A stretch of DNA of 23,210 bases, from assembly GCA_014730295.1 (NCBI GenBank), contig WJIN01000498.1, forward strand, positions 1 through 23,210, read 5' to 3'. This DNA is from Promethearchaeota archaeon. Its GTDB lineage: Archaea; Asgardarchaeota; Lokiarchaeia; Sigynarchaeales; SOKP01. How positions within the stretch are numbered: position 1 is the first letter of the stretch; the number at the start of each line of letters is the position of its first letter. This document shows positions 1 through 5,912 of the stretch, piece by piece. Both the position numbers and the translations under genes were made by a program. The notes below the pieces were generated by a model. That model saw nothing but the letters and a program-made list of their open reading frames with translations. It was not told where the DNA came from and did not search any database.

Positions 1-198
1 GTTGTCAGCGGGAATGCGTTTGTCAGCGAGCATGCGGTCGTCAGCGACTATGCGGTTGTCTGCGATCATGCGCATGTCTTTGGTCAAGCGGCCGTCCGTG
101 ATCAAGCGGTTGTCCGAGGAAATGCAGTTGTCTGTGGGCATGCGGCCGTCAGCGGGCATGCGGTTGTCAGCGGGAATGCGGTCGTCAGCGGGGATCAC
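1..198 (+). repeat. Degenerate 18-bp tandem repeat
   Basis: About eleven imperfect copies of an 18-bp unit resembling GTTGTCAGCGGGAATGCG follow one another without spacers. Each unit encodes two... six residues in all, matching one hexapeptide rung of the beta-helix gene it lies in. Divergence is mainly at codon positions that leave the V and A residues in place, so the periodicity is probably kept by protein selection. It may also allow copy-number change by slippage or recombination. Confidence 0.75.
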
Positions 199-243
199 AC
201 TATATCTGGCAGAACAGTTGTTTCGGAGGGAGTGCATGAATGA
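1..243 (+). CDS. Hexapeptide-repeat (left-handed beta-helix) protein, 3' end only
   Basis: The 5' end lies outside the window. Frame 1 is open from base 1 to a TGA at 241-243 and encodes about ten six-residue repeats of the form x-V-x-G/D-N/H-A (for example VVSGNA, AVSGHA, VVSDYA), then a short tail ending VVSEGVHE. A small aliphatic residue every sixth position is the signature of left-handed parallel beta-helices, as in hexapeptide acyltransferases and in some phage tail or adhesin-like proteins. No catalytic part is visible, so an enzyme cannot be told from a structural fibre. The same DNA read in frame 2 gives an M-R-L-S-A-G repeat that continues into the next gene's frame; I regard that as a shadow, because the beta-helix pattern is in frame 1. 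It overlaps the starts of the next genes. Confidence 0.7.
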   Translation, partial: VVSGNAFVSEHAVVSDYAVVCDHAHVFGQAAVRDQAVVRGNAVVCGHAAVSGHAVVSGNAVVSGDHTISGRTVVSEGVHE

Positions 244-745
244 AAAAACTAAGTTTTTATTTGCTATTTTTTGTGTTATTATCAGTACCTGCGTTTTCGC
301 AGGCATATTATTGCTTGACATCTTTGGAGTGGGAGAAAGTCAAAAAGAACTTGACCGAGCTAGAGAAATTAACGAAGAGCTTAGAGCAGAAAACGAACAG
401 CTTACAAAAGAGCTTAAACTTGCAAATGCAGAGATCAGAGACATTACGGAAATTATGGCAATCTCTGAAACTAGAGTCCGTGAAATTGAGAGACAGCTTG
501 CAAGAGCAGTCGAGGCAGCTGCGAACATTGAAGACGGAACTAGTCGGGGCCAAAGAATTAGCGGCGAGCTTGCGGCATCGCTTGGAATTAGCATTGGAAT
601 CTGTGGAGAGATCAGAGAAATTACTGACAGAGCAAGGAAAATCATTGTCGAAAATAAAAAAATCATTGATGCGGTGGAAAATCGCAGCGGTGGCCGGAGT
701 GATAGTGGGGATCACGGCGGGGATATTGATAGGGAGGGCGAGTAA
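236..745 (+). CDS. Overlapping frame: N-terminally anchored coiled-coil protein (possible dual coding)
   Basis: An ATG at 236, 5 nt after the same GGAGGG site, opens a second frame of 169 residues covering nearly exactly the same DNA as the 240-749 gene. Its product would have an N-terminal transmembrane segment (about residues 6-28), then a charged heptad-like region (ELDRAREINEELRAENEQL onward) and a Gly/Asp-rich tail. N-terminal anchor plus coiled coil is the i-spanin (Rz) layout, and Rz/Rz1 genes are the classic case of nested spanin frames. T-rich codons for a signal peptide and A/G-rich codons for a coiled coil can give similar proteins in a shifted frame by chance. This may therefore be a shadow; I list it because both frames have usable starts and are open throughout. 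Confidence 0.35.
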   Translation: MNEKTKFLFAIFCVIISTCVFAGILLLDIFGVGESQKELDRAREINEELRAENEQLTKELKLANAEIRDITEIMAISETRVREIERQLARAVEAAANIEDGTSRGQRISGELAASLGISIGICGEIREITDRARKIIVENKKIIDAVENRSGGRSDSGDHGGDIDREGE

Positions 746-749
746 GTGA
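240..749 (+). CDS. Exported coiled-coil protein with C-terminal TM anchor (spanin-like topology)
   Basis: 169 residues. An N-terminal signal peptide (about residues 1-21, hydrophobic core YLLFFVLLSVPA, cleavage near AFS-QA) is followed by a long Leu/Lys/Glu/Ser coiled coil (about 30-145) and a C-terminal transmembrane segment rich in Gly and Ala (about 147-165), ending GILIGRASK. Signal, coiled coil and C-terminal anchor is the topology of unimolecular spanins, which join inner and outer membranes in lysis. No proper lipobox precedes the Cys at residue 25, so this role is only an inference. The ATG at 240 lies 9 nt after a GGAGGG Shine-Dalgarno site. Its TGA overlaps the next GTG by 4 nt. The end resembles that of the 962-1126 product (GVLLGRMSR), which supports this frame. 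Another frame over the same DNA is also open. Confidence 0.72.
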   Translation: MKKLSFYLLFFVLLSVPAFSQAYYCLTSLEWEKVKKNLTELEKLTKSLEQKTNSLQKSLNLQMQRSETLRKLWQSLKLESVKLRDSLQEQSRQLRTLKTELVGAKELAASLRHRLELALESVERSEKLLTEQGKSLSKIKKSLMRWKIAAVAGVIVGITAGILIGRASK

Positions 750-934
750 AAAAAACTAGTTATGTAAAAGAACAATCAGGAGTTTTGACAGAGAAATTAA
801 AACTTATTGATCTAGATAAAGATCCAGAAGCACTAAGATTCATTGAATATTTAAAAAATAAAGGGTATTCCCCTGAGCAGGTAAAGAGAACAATGGAATT
901 ACAACCGGTTCTTCCGACTAAAGTCATGAATTGA
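746..934 (+). CDS. Small hypothetical protein, 62 aa
   Basis: GTG start at 746 with AGGGAGG about 9 nt upstream. The start overlaps the stop of the 240-749 gene by 4 nt, implying translational coupling. The product is charged, with no signal or membrane segment. Its middle (LDLDKDPEALRFIEYLKNKG, then YSPEQVKRTM) reads like a short helical domain. I do not recognise the family. Base composition falls back here to the AT-rich level of the rest of the phage. Confidence 0.55.
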   Translation: MKKTSYVKEQSGVLTEKLKLIDLDKDPEALRFIEYLKNKGYSPEQVKRTMELQPVLPTKVMN

Positions 935-961
935 ATAATTAAGGTGTAGAAGGAGGAAAGA

Positions 962-1126
962 ATGAAAACAAAACAAACTTTGATAGATAATCTTTTGGAG
1001 GTTCACTTGATTGCGCCAAAATCGCCGTCGCCCAGGGCGGAACCAACGCCGGAGGAACAAGCTGCGGCGGTCGCGGTGATAGTCGGGACCGCGGTAGGAG
1101 TATTGCTGGGGAGGATGAGTAGATGA
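962..1126 (+). CDS. Small single-TM protein, 54 aa
   Basis: ATG at 962 follows a strong AGGAGG at 952-957, and the TGA overlaps the next ATG by 4 nt (ATGA). The product has a polar N-terminal half, a Pro-rich linker (PKSPSPRAEPTPEE) and a C-terminal transmembrane segment AAAVAVIVGTAVGVLLG ending in RMSR. The anchor closely resembles that of the 240-749 protein (VAGVIVGITAGILIGRASK), so the two may share a membrane partner or come from a duplicated module. Too short for a signal peptide plus domain; a tail-anchored lysis or membrane peptide is possible. GC-richer than what follows. Confidence 0.6.
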   Translation: MKTKQTLIDNLLEVHLIAPKSPSPRAEPTPEEQAAAVAVIVGTAVGVLLGRMSR

Positions 1127-1644
1127 ATTCGAATTTTATTTCTTTTGTAGTTGAATATTGCAAAAAAATTAAAAAATTGATTAATGTTATTCAAGATAAT
1201 CATATTCTGCCGGAGGAAGTTAATCGGGTTTTGGCGCAATATGGAATTATTCTTTCAGATTTAAATTTAGAGTATCAAGAGATAAAAGAATTGCATTTAA
1301 AAAAAGAATTAGAATTGGGGCAATGGCGGGATTTGCATTTTTGTGAAGTAAAGGATGATATGAAAAAAGACGCGCCCAGGAGCATTAAATTAGCTGTATC
1401 TGAAATTGAAATGGAGATGAAGAGGCGGTTTCCGAATTATTATGATTTAGAAGAAAGTTATCGTATGTTAGACCTAAAGAAATCGTATATTCTTAAATTG
1501 ATGCAAGATTTAGATAAAATTACTGATAGAATACGCACTTTATCGAATAATCTTAGAAGCGAAATGAAACTTTCTAAAATTTCTTTCGATTATGAGGAAG
1601 ATGTTCCAATTAAAGGAAGGCTAGTATCTAATGGAGCTGATTGA
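1123..1644 (+). CDS. Helical protein, possibly UvsY-like recombination mediator
   Basis: 173 residues, mostly helical and charged, with no signal or membrane segment. The ATG at 1123 overlaps the previous stop and has GGGGAGG 8 nt upstream. The layout (helices with ELHLKKELELGQWRD, then SIKLAVSEIEMEMKRRFP, then a long C-terminal helix ending IRTLSNNLRSEMKL) resembles phage UvsY-type mediators, which load a RecA-like recombinase on single-stranded DNA. That likeness is by eye only, and no recombinase gene is in the window. It sits just upstream of a clamp-loader gene, which fits a role in DNA metabolism. Otherwise hypothetical. Confidence 0.6.
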   Translation: MNSNFISFVVEYCKKIKKLINVIQDNHILPEEVNRVLAQYGIILSDLNLEYQEIKELHLKKELELGQWRDLHFCEVKDDMKKDAPRSIKLAVSEIEMEMKRRFPNYYDLEESYRMLDLKKSYILKLMQDLDKITDRIRTLSNNLRSEMKLSKISFDYEEDVPIKGRLVSNGAD

Positions 1645-1972
1645 ATTTTTAGACTGGGTTTCGGCTAAAGCCTTAGTTAAGCAAGGAAAGCTTAAAGAGT
1701 TGGATTTAATAGATTACGGGTATATTGATGGGGTAGGTTATGGTATTAAAAGGATTCATACAAATTTTTACTATCAAGCATTGAAAAATTACATAAAGGA
1801 TCATAATATAAGGATAACCGGATCAATGTATTGTAAAAGTTTTGTTCCTGTTTTTTCCGATGGCAATGTAATTTTAGTTTCAGGAATACTTTGGGGTAAA
1901 TTAATGGCTAAAATTTGGAATGATTTAGAAAATACTAAAAAATATTTTTTTACAGATTTTTATCTGTCTTAA
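1631..1972 (+). CDS. Hypothetical protein, 113 aa
   Basis: ATG at 1631 overlaps the end of the previous gene by 14 nt; AAGGAAGG lies about 10 nt upstream. The product begins with a helical segment (MELIEFLDWVSAKALVKQGK) and has a mixed, aromatic-rich C-terminal part (for example SGILWGKLMAKIW). No signal peptide, membrane segment or recognised motif. It is the second gene of a tightly packed run leading to the DnaX-like gene, 10 nt before that gene's ATG. Confidence 0.6.
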   Translation: MELIEFLDWVSAKALVKQGKLKELDLIDYGYIDGVGYGIKRIHTNFYYQALKNYIKDHNIRITGSMYCKSFVPVFSDGNVILVSGILWGKLMAKIWNDLENTKKYFFTDFYLS

Positions 1973-1982
1973 AGGAGGGTAT

Positions 1983-3050
1983 ATGCTATATAAAGATTTA
2001 ATTCCTTATAAATATAAGGATGTAGCGGGGCATACTAAAATTGTTAAGGATTTAATTGGCTGCGCTAAAAACGGTAGAAGCTTTTCCGAGGTTATGTTTT
2101 TTATAGGACCTACTGGAACTGGTAAGGGTGTTTTAGCTACAATCACCGCTATGCTAATTAATTGTGAAAATCCAAAAGAAAATGAACCTTGTGGGGAGTG
2201 TGATTCTTGCAGATCGGCTATTGAAGAAAAGTTCAATTTAGATATTCAGTATATTAATTGTAGCGATATGAAAAAAGAAGACGTGCTTAGTTTAGAAGAC
2301 CAAGTGAACTTTGCGCCTATTTTTAGTAAAAACAAGGTTTATATTTTAGATGAAGCTCAAGAATTATCTGCCCGTGGTGCTAGAAACGCTACTTTGTCTT
2401 TACTTCAAAAGAAAAGGAAGAATGTATATTTTATTCTATGTACTATGGATGGAAATGCTTTTGATAAAGCGGTGTTAGACAGGGGCCAGGTCTATAGGCT
2501 TTTTGATTTAGAAGCTTTAGAAATTGGTAATTATTTGTGTGATTTTTTAGAAGACAATCAAGAAGTTCCAGATGATTTTTTTGGAGAACCTTTGTCTTAT
2601 ATAACAAGCATATCTAATGGAAGTATGCGAAAAGCTTTACAAGTTTTAGAGAGGTGTTTAAGAAATAATATTTTCACTAAAGAAGCTATGGAAGAAACTT
2701 TTAAAGAAGTTAGTGAAGATGCTGTCCGGGAATATATTTTTGCGTTACTTGAAAAAAACAAAGATGTTGTTTTTAAAATAGTTAAGTCGGATGTTCGAGG
2801 GGTTTGTAATTATGGGATAAAAATTTTATTAGACTCTTTGCAATATCAGGTATGCGGAAGAAATGATTTAGCTTGGAAAGAAAAAGTTTCTATTAAAGTG
2901 TGCGCGGCAAATACTTTTAAGTCTTTGCTTGAAATTTTTATGAAGCATTCAAATTACTATTTTAATGAGCAGTTGTTTTTATATGATTTGTTGCAATATT
3001 TAAACGTACCTTTAGAGGGGGCGGTAATTAAAAGGAGAGTTATAGGATGA
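1983..3050 (+). CDS. DnaX-like clamp loader ATPase (DNA polymerase III gamma/tau family)
   Basis: 355 residues; start at 1983 with AAAGGAGG just upstream. AAA+ features are in order: Walker A region GPTGTGKG (42-49), a four-Cys zinc module (C61, C70, C73, C76) typical of DnaX, Walker B ILDEA (121-125), a sensor 1 region VYFILCTMDG (148-157), an arginine-finger region LDRGQ (R167, normally SRC) and sensor 2 GSMRKAL (R216). The product should load a sliding clamp for replication. The Walker A Thr/Ser after Lys is Gly (GKG), and the Arg-finger Ser and Cys are changed, so ATP hydrolysis may be weak or supplied by a partner. There is no tau-like C-terminal extension; the C-terminal third is the helical collar. 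The family call is secure. Confidence 0.9.
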   Translation: MLYKDLIPYKYKDVAGHTKIVKDLIGCAKNGRSFSEVMFFIGPTGTGKGVLATITAMLINCENPKENEPCGECDSCRSAIEEKFNLDIQYINCSDMKKEDVLSLEDQVNFAPIFSKNKVYILDEAQELSARGARNATLSLLQKKRKNVYFILCTMDGNAFDKAVLDRGQVYRLFDLEALEIGNYLCDFLEDNQEVPDDFFGEPLSYITSISNGSMRKALQVLERCLRNNIFTKEAMEETFKEVSEDAVREYIFALLEKNKDVVFKIVKSDVRGVCNYGIKILLDSLQYQVCGRNDLAWKEKVSIKVCAANTFKSLLEIFMKHSNYYFNEQLFLYDLLQYLNVPLEGAVIKRRVIG

Positions 3051-3238
3051 TAGCTTTATTTATGGTTATTTTGGTTTTTGTTATTAGCTTAGGGAAGTTT
3101 GGGAACTTTATTATGTCAAAGCTTAGATTTAAGCTAGACTCAGTTATGCAATGGGTTAATATTATTAACAATCTTTTGTTCGTAGTTTTGTTGATTTTGG
3201 CTGTAGTTTGGTTTACTTTGTACTTAGGTGTTTTTTAA
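3047..3238 (+). CDS. Small two-TM membrane protein, 63 aa
   Basis: ATG at 3047 overlaps the DnaX-like stop by 4 nt (ATGA). Two hydrophobic helices are clear: about residues 2-16 (ALFMVILVFVISLG) and about 42-61 (LLFVVLLILAVVWFTLYLG), joined by a short basic/amphipathic loop. Size and topology fit small phage holins, but nothing lysis-related adjoins it and no endolysin is seen in the window, so a holin role is only one option. Confidence 0.6.
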   Translation: MIALFMVILVFVISLGKFGNFIMSKLRFKLDSVMQWVNIINNLLFVVLLILAVVWFTLYLGVF

Positions 3239-3290
3239 TGATTTGTTATGCATTGATTCCTGGGGTACACCTAGGATAAGGGAAAATAAA

Positions 3291-3833
3291 ATGATAGTTG
3301 ATAAAAATATCAAAGCTTATGAGGACTTTAGATCGGATTTTATTAAGAAATTTACTAATTATTGTAAAACTATACCTATTTATGTTTCCTATAGCTTCTA
3401 TGGTGACAGTATAAAAATGATAAATTTAAACAATTCTTTAGAGGTTGTATATAGTCTAGATGCTACAAAATCGGTAAAAGAGAATATAAAAGCTCTATCG
3501 GGTAGGCTGAAAAAAGCTTTTCCAAGAGTGTATAAGTATTCTTATGAACCTACAGATTTAGATACGGATTTAAAAAATAAGATTTTAATGGATTCAGATT
3601 TGTCTTTGTCCGATGCTTTGTTAGGGAAGGAAACTAGGGAGGAATTTACAATAACTAAAGTGTTTAATAGACAAGGAACTTTGGTACTAGAAGATCCGGA
3701 AAGTAAGAAATATCTTTACAAATTATTAATCCCCTTTATTATTTTAATAAAAAGAAAGGAAGTAATGACAGAAAAAGATTTTGGTAATTATTTTTTTCAA
3801 AAATGTGTTAAATTTAAAAAGGGGCTGAAATGA
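3291..3833 (+). CDS. Hypothetical protein, 180 aa
   Basis: I place the start at ATG 3291, which has AAGGGA about 7 nt upstream. A GTG at 3228 in the same frame overlaps the preceding gene and has no ribosome site. The product starts MIVDKNIKAYEDFRSDF, has a beta-rich middle (IPIYVSYSFYGDSIKMINL), a polar helical part and a C-terminal region with a short hydrophobic stretch (YKLLIPFIILI). No known family recognised. The stop overlaps the next ATG by 4 nt. Confidence 0.6.
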   Translation: MIVDKNIKAYEDFRSDFIKKFTNYCKTIPIYVSYSFYGDSIKMINLNNSLEVVYSLDATKSVKENIKALSGRLKKAFPRVYKYSYEPTDLDTDLKNKILMDSDLSLSDALLGKETREEFTITKVFNRQGTLVLEDPESKKYLYKLLIPFIILIKRKEVMTEKDFGNYFFQKCVKFKKGLK

Positions 3834-4606
3834 TTCCTGCTTACATGAATGATACTTGTTTAGGTTTGGTGGTTACTAAAAAAATTATACCACAGTTTAA
3901 AGCTTTAGTAAGAAGCCTTCTTTATCACAACCCTTGGTTTAATTTGCCTATTATGGTTGTTTGTGTGGATTTATCGGAAGATGATTTAGATGAAATTTCT
4001 TATGTTTACTTGAATCTTAGTTTAATTATTCCCAACCAAAATTTTTATTCAAATATTTTGGATGATATTAGTCTTCCAAAATATCGGCAATACGAAAAGT
4101 ATAAATATGAGCTGATTAAACAATTTCCTTACAAAAAGATTATTATTTTAAATACTAATACTATAATTTTAGGAAGTTTGAAAAAACTTTTTATGTTTAG
4201 GGCGGCTTTTGGCGCTGTTAGAAAATATGTTAAGGAAAAAGATTGTTATATAGATAGCATTGATTCTAGTATTTGGGTATTTACAAAGAATAAATTTAAA
4301 AGTGGTGCCTTAGAAGAACTAGAAAGGAAGTTTTTGAAGTCTTCTAATTTAGAAAAATCTTTGATGGAAACCTTTAATGTACGATGGTTGCCGCAGGGAT
4401 ATGGGGTTGATAGATATGTATTGCAAAGTAAAAAGTATAAGATACGGGTTTTAAAGAATAAAATAATGTATAATACAAATCCTATTTTTATTTTAAACCT
4501 CTTTGGACTTATAGATGAACCTACCATTGCGATCAGGGAAGAAAAGCAAAGGGTATTTTTAGATTTTTGGAGAAGGTTTAGTGACGATCCTAGTGGAAAA
4601 AGCTAA
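3830..4606 (+). CDS. GT8-like glycosyltransferase with altered DxD motif
   Basis: 258 residues, starting in an ATGA overlap with the previous gene. The N-terminal half follows the GT8 (glycogenin/LgtC type) GT-A pattern: an opening strand LGLVVTKKIIPQFKALVRSL, then LPIMVVCVDLSEDDL, then KYELIKQFPYKKIIILNTN (108-110 = NTN) followed by TIILGSLKKLF. In active GT8 enzymes the place of NTN is DxD, which binds the metal and sugar nucleotide. A later QGYGVDRYVL matches the acceptor-side region with a conserved Asp/Gln. Both Asp residues are Asn here, so metal binding and catalysis are doubtful; the protein may bind a sugar nucleotide or use another route. It could act with the nonulosonate genes downstream, but nothing proves this. 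Confidence 0.65.
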   Translation: MIPAYMNDTCLGLVVTKKIIPQFKALVRSLLYHNPWFNLPIMVVCVDLSEDDLDEISYVYLNLSLIIPNQNFYSNILDDISLPKYRQYEKYKYELIKQFPYKKIIILNTNTIILGSLKKLFMFRAAFGAVRKYVKEKDCYIDSIDSSIWVFTKNKFKSGALEELERKFLKSSNLEKSLMETFNVRWLPQGYGVDRYVLQSKKYKIRVLKNKIMYNTNPIFILNLFGLIDEPTIAIREEKQRVFLDFWRRFSDDPSGKS

Positions 4607-5570
4607 ATATAAGCCTCCCGCAGGGGCTGCTAGTGCCGCTAGAAAAGCATTGAATTGGCGGGATAAGTATGGAGATGAAGTTAAAGGCGGTACTAGGGTA
4701 GGATGGACTCGCGCTAATCAGTTAGCTAAGAGGGAAGAAGTATCTTTCGATATCATTACTAGGATGTATTCTTTTTTTTCAAGGCATGAAGGAAATGAAA
4801 AGATTGATCCTAAATTTAAAGATACGCCCTGGAAAGACGCAGGGTACATTGCTTGGTTAATTTGGGGTGGTAATGCTGGTAAAAAATGGGCTACAGATAT
4901 TTATAAAAATAATAAGGGGAATCAAATGAAAAGTATTAAAGAAAGAACTAGTAAAGGGCTACAAAGACGAAAGCTCAGGGAACAAAAGTTTAATTATGAA
5001 TTGTATATGACTTGGTATAATCCGAATTATACTTCTACTATGGTCGTAAATCAAAGAAATGCTAAAGACGTTGATAAGATGTTTAAAGAGGTTGAAAAGG
5101 ATTTTATTGATAAAACCGGAAGTGATGATTTTTGGCTTGAAGATGTTTGGCTTGAAGGTACTAAACTAAATATTAAAAGTAATGTTTTAAAATCTTTAAT
5201 TTCTTCCCGTAATAAAATCTTAGATTTTGATAAAGTAAAAGCTTTGTTTGATTCCCAGGAAATGCTTTTGCTTAAGGTACAGTTTCTTTCCGATAATGGA
5301 TATGACATAAACGAAGATAATTTAAAGGAAGTACCTGTTTATGACAACTCTAAGGGAAAAGATCTTTATGCCCCTAGAACACAGACAAGGTTCCCTGAGG
5401 CTTGGGTTTATGAAATGTTTGAGGAAAGTAAATACGCTAATGATCAAATGGCTAAAGATTTTATAGATTACGCTATAGAGGCTTATTTAAATGTTTTATA
5501 TGACTATACTCTAGTTAATTTAACTATAGAATGGTATGGGTATTATTTTCTATATATGTGGAGTTATTAA
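4581..5570 (+). CDS. Phage protein with conserved N-terminal domain of unknown function
   Basis: 329 residues from a GTG at 4581, with GGAGAAGG 4 nt upstream; it overlaps the previous gene by 26 nt. Residues about 10-110 carry a domain recognised from many phages: a Lys-Pro-Pro-x-G start with Ala-rich helix (PPAGAASAARKALNWRDKYG), G-G-T-x-V-G, then IITRMYSFFSRHEGN and YIAWLIWGGNAGKKWA. I recall this domain near head or DNA-packaging genes, with no settled function. The rest (110-329) is helical and acidic, with no match known to me. Soluble, no signal. The stop overlaps the next ATG by 1 nt. Confidence 0.7.
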   Translation: MTILVEKAKYKPPAGAASAARKALNWRDKYGDEVKGGTRVGWTRANQLAKREEVSFDIITRMYSFFSRHEGNEKIDPKFKDTPWKDAGYIAWLIWGGNAGKKWATDIYKNNKGNQMKSIKERTSKGLQRRKLREQKFNYELYMTWYNPNYTSTMVVNQRNAKDVDKMFKEVEKDFIDKTGSDDFWLEDVWLEGTKLNIKSNVLKSLISSRNKILDFDKVKALFDSQEMLLLKVQFLSDNGYDINEDNLKEVPVYDNSKGKDLYAPRTQTRFPEAWVYEMFEESKYANDQMAKDFIDYAIEAYLNVLYDYTLVNLTIEWYGYYFLYMWSY

Positions 5571-5791
5571 TGCGTATTATTAAAGAAAAAATAAAGTTCT
5601 TTGAAGAGGATTATGATATTAAGAAAATGATCAAAGATTTGCAGGGGAACTTTGGAGAAACAAATGAGGGCCAGTTAGCCGGAGTACAGCTTTTAAAGGG
5701 CTTGTCCCTTTCAGACGACTCTTTAGCTAATGAGTTCATGAAAAAACTAGACAAGGCTACTACTGAAATTTCAAAAGAAGTTTTAACTTAA
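5570..5791 (+). CDS. Small hypothetical protein, 73 aa
   Basis: ATG at 5570 shares one base with the preceding TAA and has GGAG 6 nt upstream; an in-frame ATG at 5531 lies inside the previous gene and lacks such a site. The product (MRIIKEKIKFFEEDYDI then a polar helical region) is soluble and unassigned. It is the last gene of the rightward run that begins at 746; a 121-nt gap with promoter elements follows. Confidence 0.55.
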   Translation: MRIIKEKIKFFEEDYDIKKMIKDLQGNFGETNEGQLAGVQLLKGLSLSDDSLANEFMKKLDKATTEISKEVLT

Positions 5792-5810
5792 ATTAAATTC
5801 CTCCTTTAAG

Positions 5811-5816
5811 TATAAT
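5811..5816 (+). promoter_or_regulatory. Possible upstream promoter -10 (TATAAT)
   Basis: TATAAT lies in the gap before the neuB-like gene, preceded by AAG rather than the AC of the conserved element, and without a clear -35 box. It may be a weak or different-class promoter. Transcripts from it, or read-through from the upstream operon, would include the C-run at 5870-5876. Confidence 0.3.
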
Positions 5817-5869
5817 ATATCTGTACTTACGGAAGTAAAAACACAATTCGGTAATTTAGTTTAATTATA

Positions 5870-5906
5870 CCCCCCCATACTATAATAATACAAAAGTAAG
5901 GGGGGG
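5870..5906 (+). promoter_or_regulatory. C7/G7 inverted repeat masking the neuB-like ribosome site
   Basis: Seven Cs (5870-5876) can pair with seven Gs (5900-5906). The G-run is the Shine-Dalgarno of the gene starting at 5913, and the 23-nt loop contains the ACTATAAT promoter element. An RNA from upstream would fold and hide the ribosome site; an RNA starting within the loop would lack the C arm and be translated. T4 genes such as e and soc use this arrangement to delay translation until late time. Confidence 0.5.
5879..5886 (+). promoter_or_regulatory. ACTATAAT promoter element before neuB-like gene
   Basis: Exact copy of the ACTATAAT element seen at five other gene starts in the window. No -35 box is evident, as in T4-type late promoters that have only a -10-like motif. 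An expected start site near 5893 would leave a short leader holding the seven-G Shine-Dalgarno run. Confidence 0.6.
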
Positions 5907-5912
5907 ATTTTT

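Noticed and set aside
1..198. CRISPR-like array from regular repeats
   Set aside because: The 18-bp units are contiguous with no unique spacers and encode a hexapeptide repeat protein.
2..235. N-terminal extension of the 236-745 frame (M-R-L-S-A-G repeats)
   Set aside because: It is the shifted reading of the beta-helix gene; a ribosome site sits right before the 236/240 ATGs.
308..775. Minus-strand open frames opposite the coiled-coil gene
   Set aside because: Antisense shadows of repetitive coiled-coil codons, without ribosome sites.
939..1239. Minus-strand frames opposite the 54-aa gene
   Set aside because: Shadow frames; the plus strand has a strong Shine-Dalgarno and ATGA coupling.
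3228..3290. GTG start for the 180-aa gene
   Set aside because: Overlaps the previous gene and lacks a ribosome site; ATG 3291 has one.
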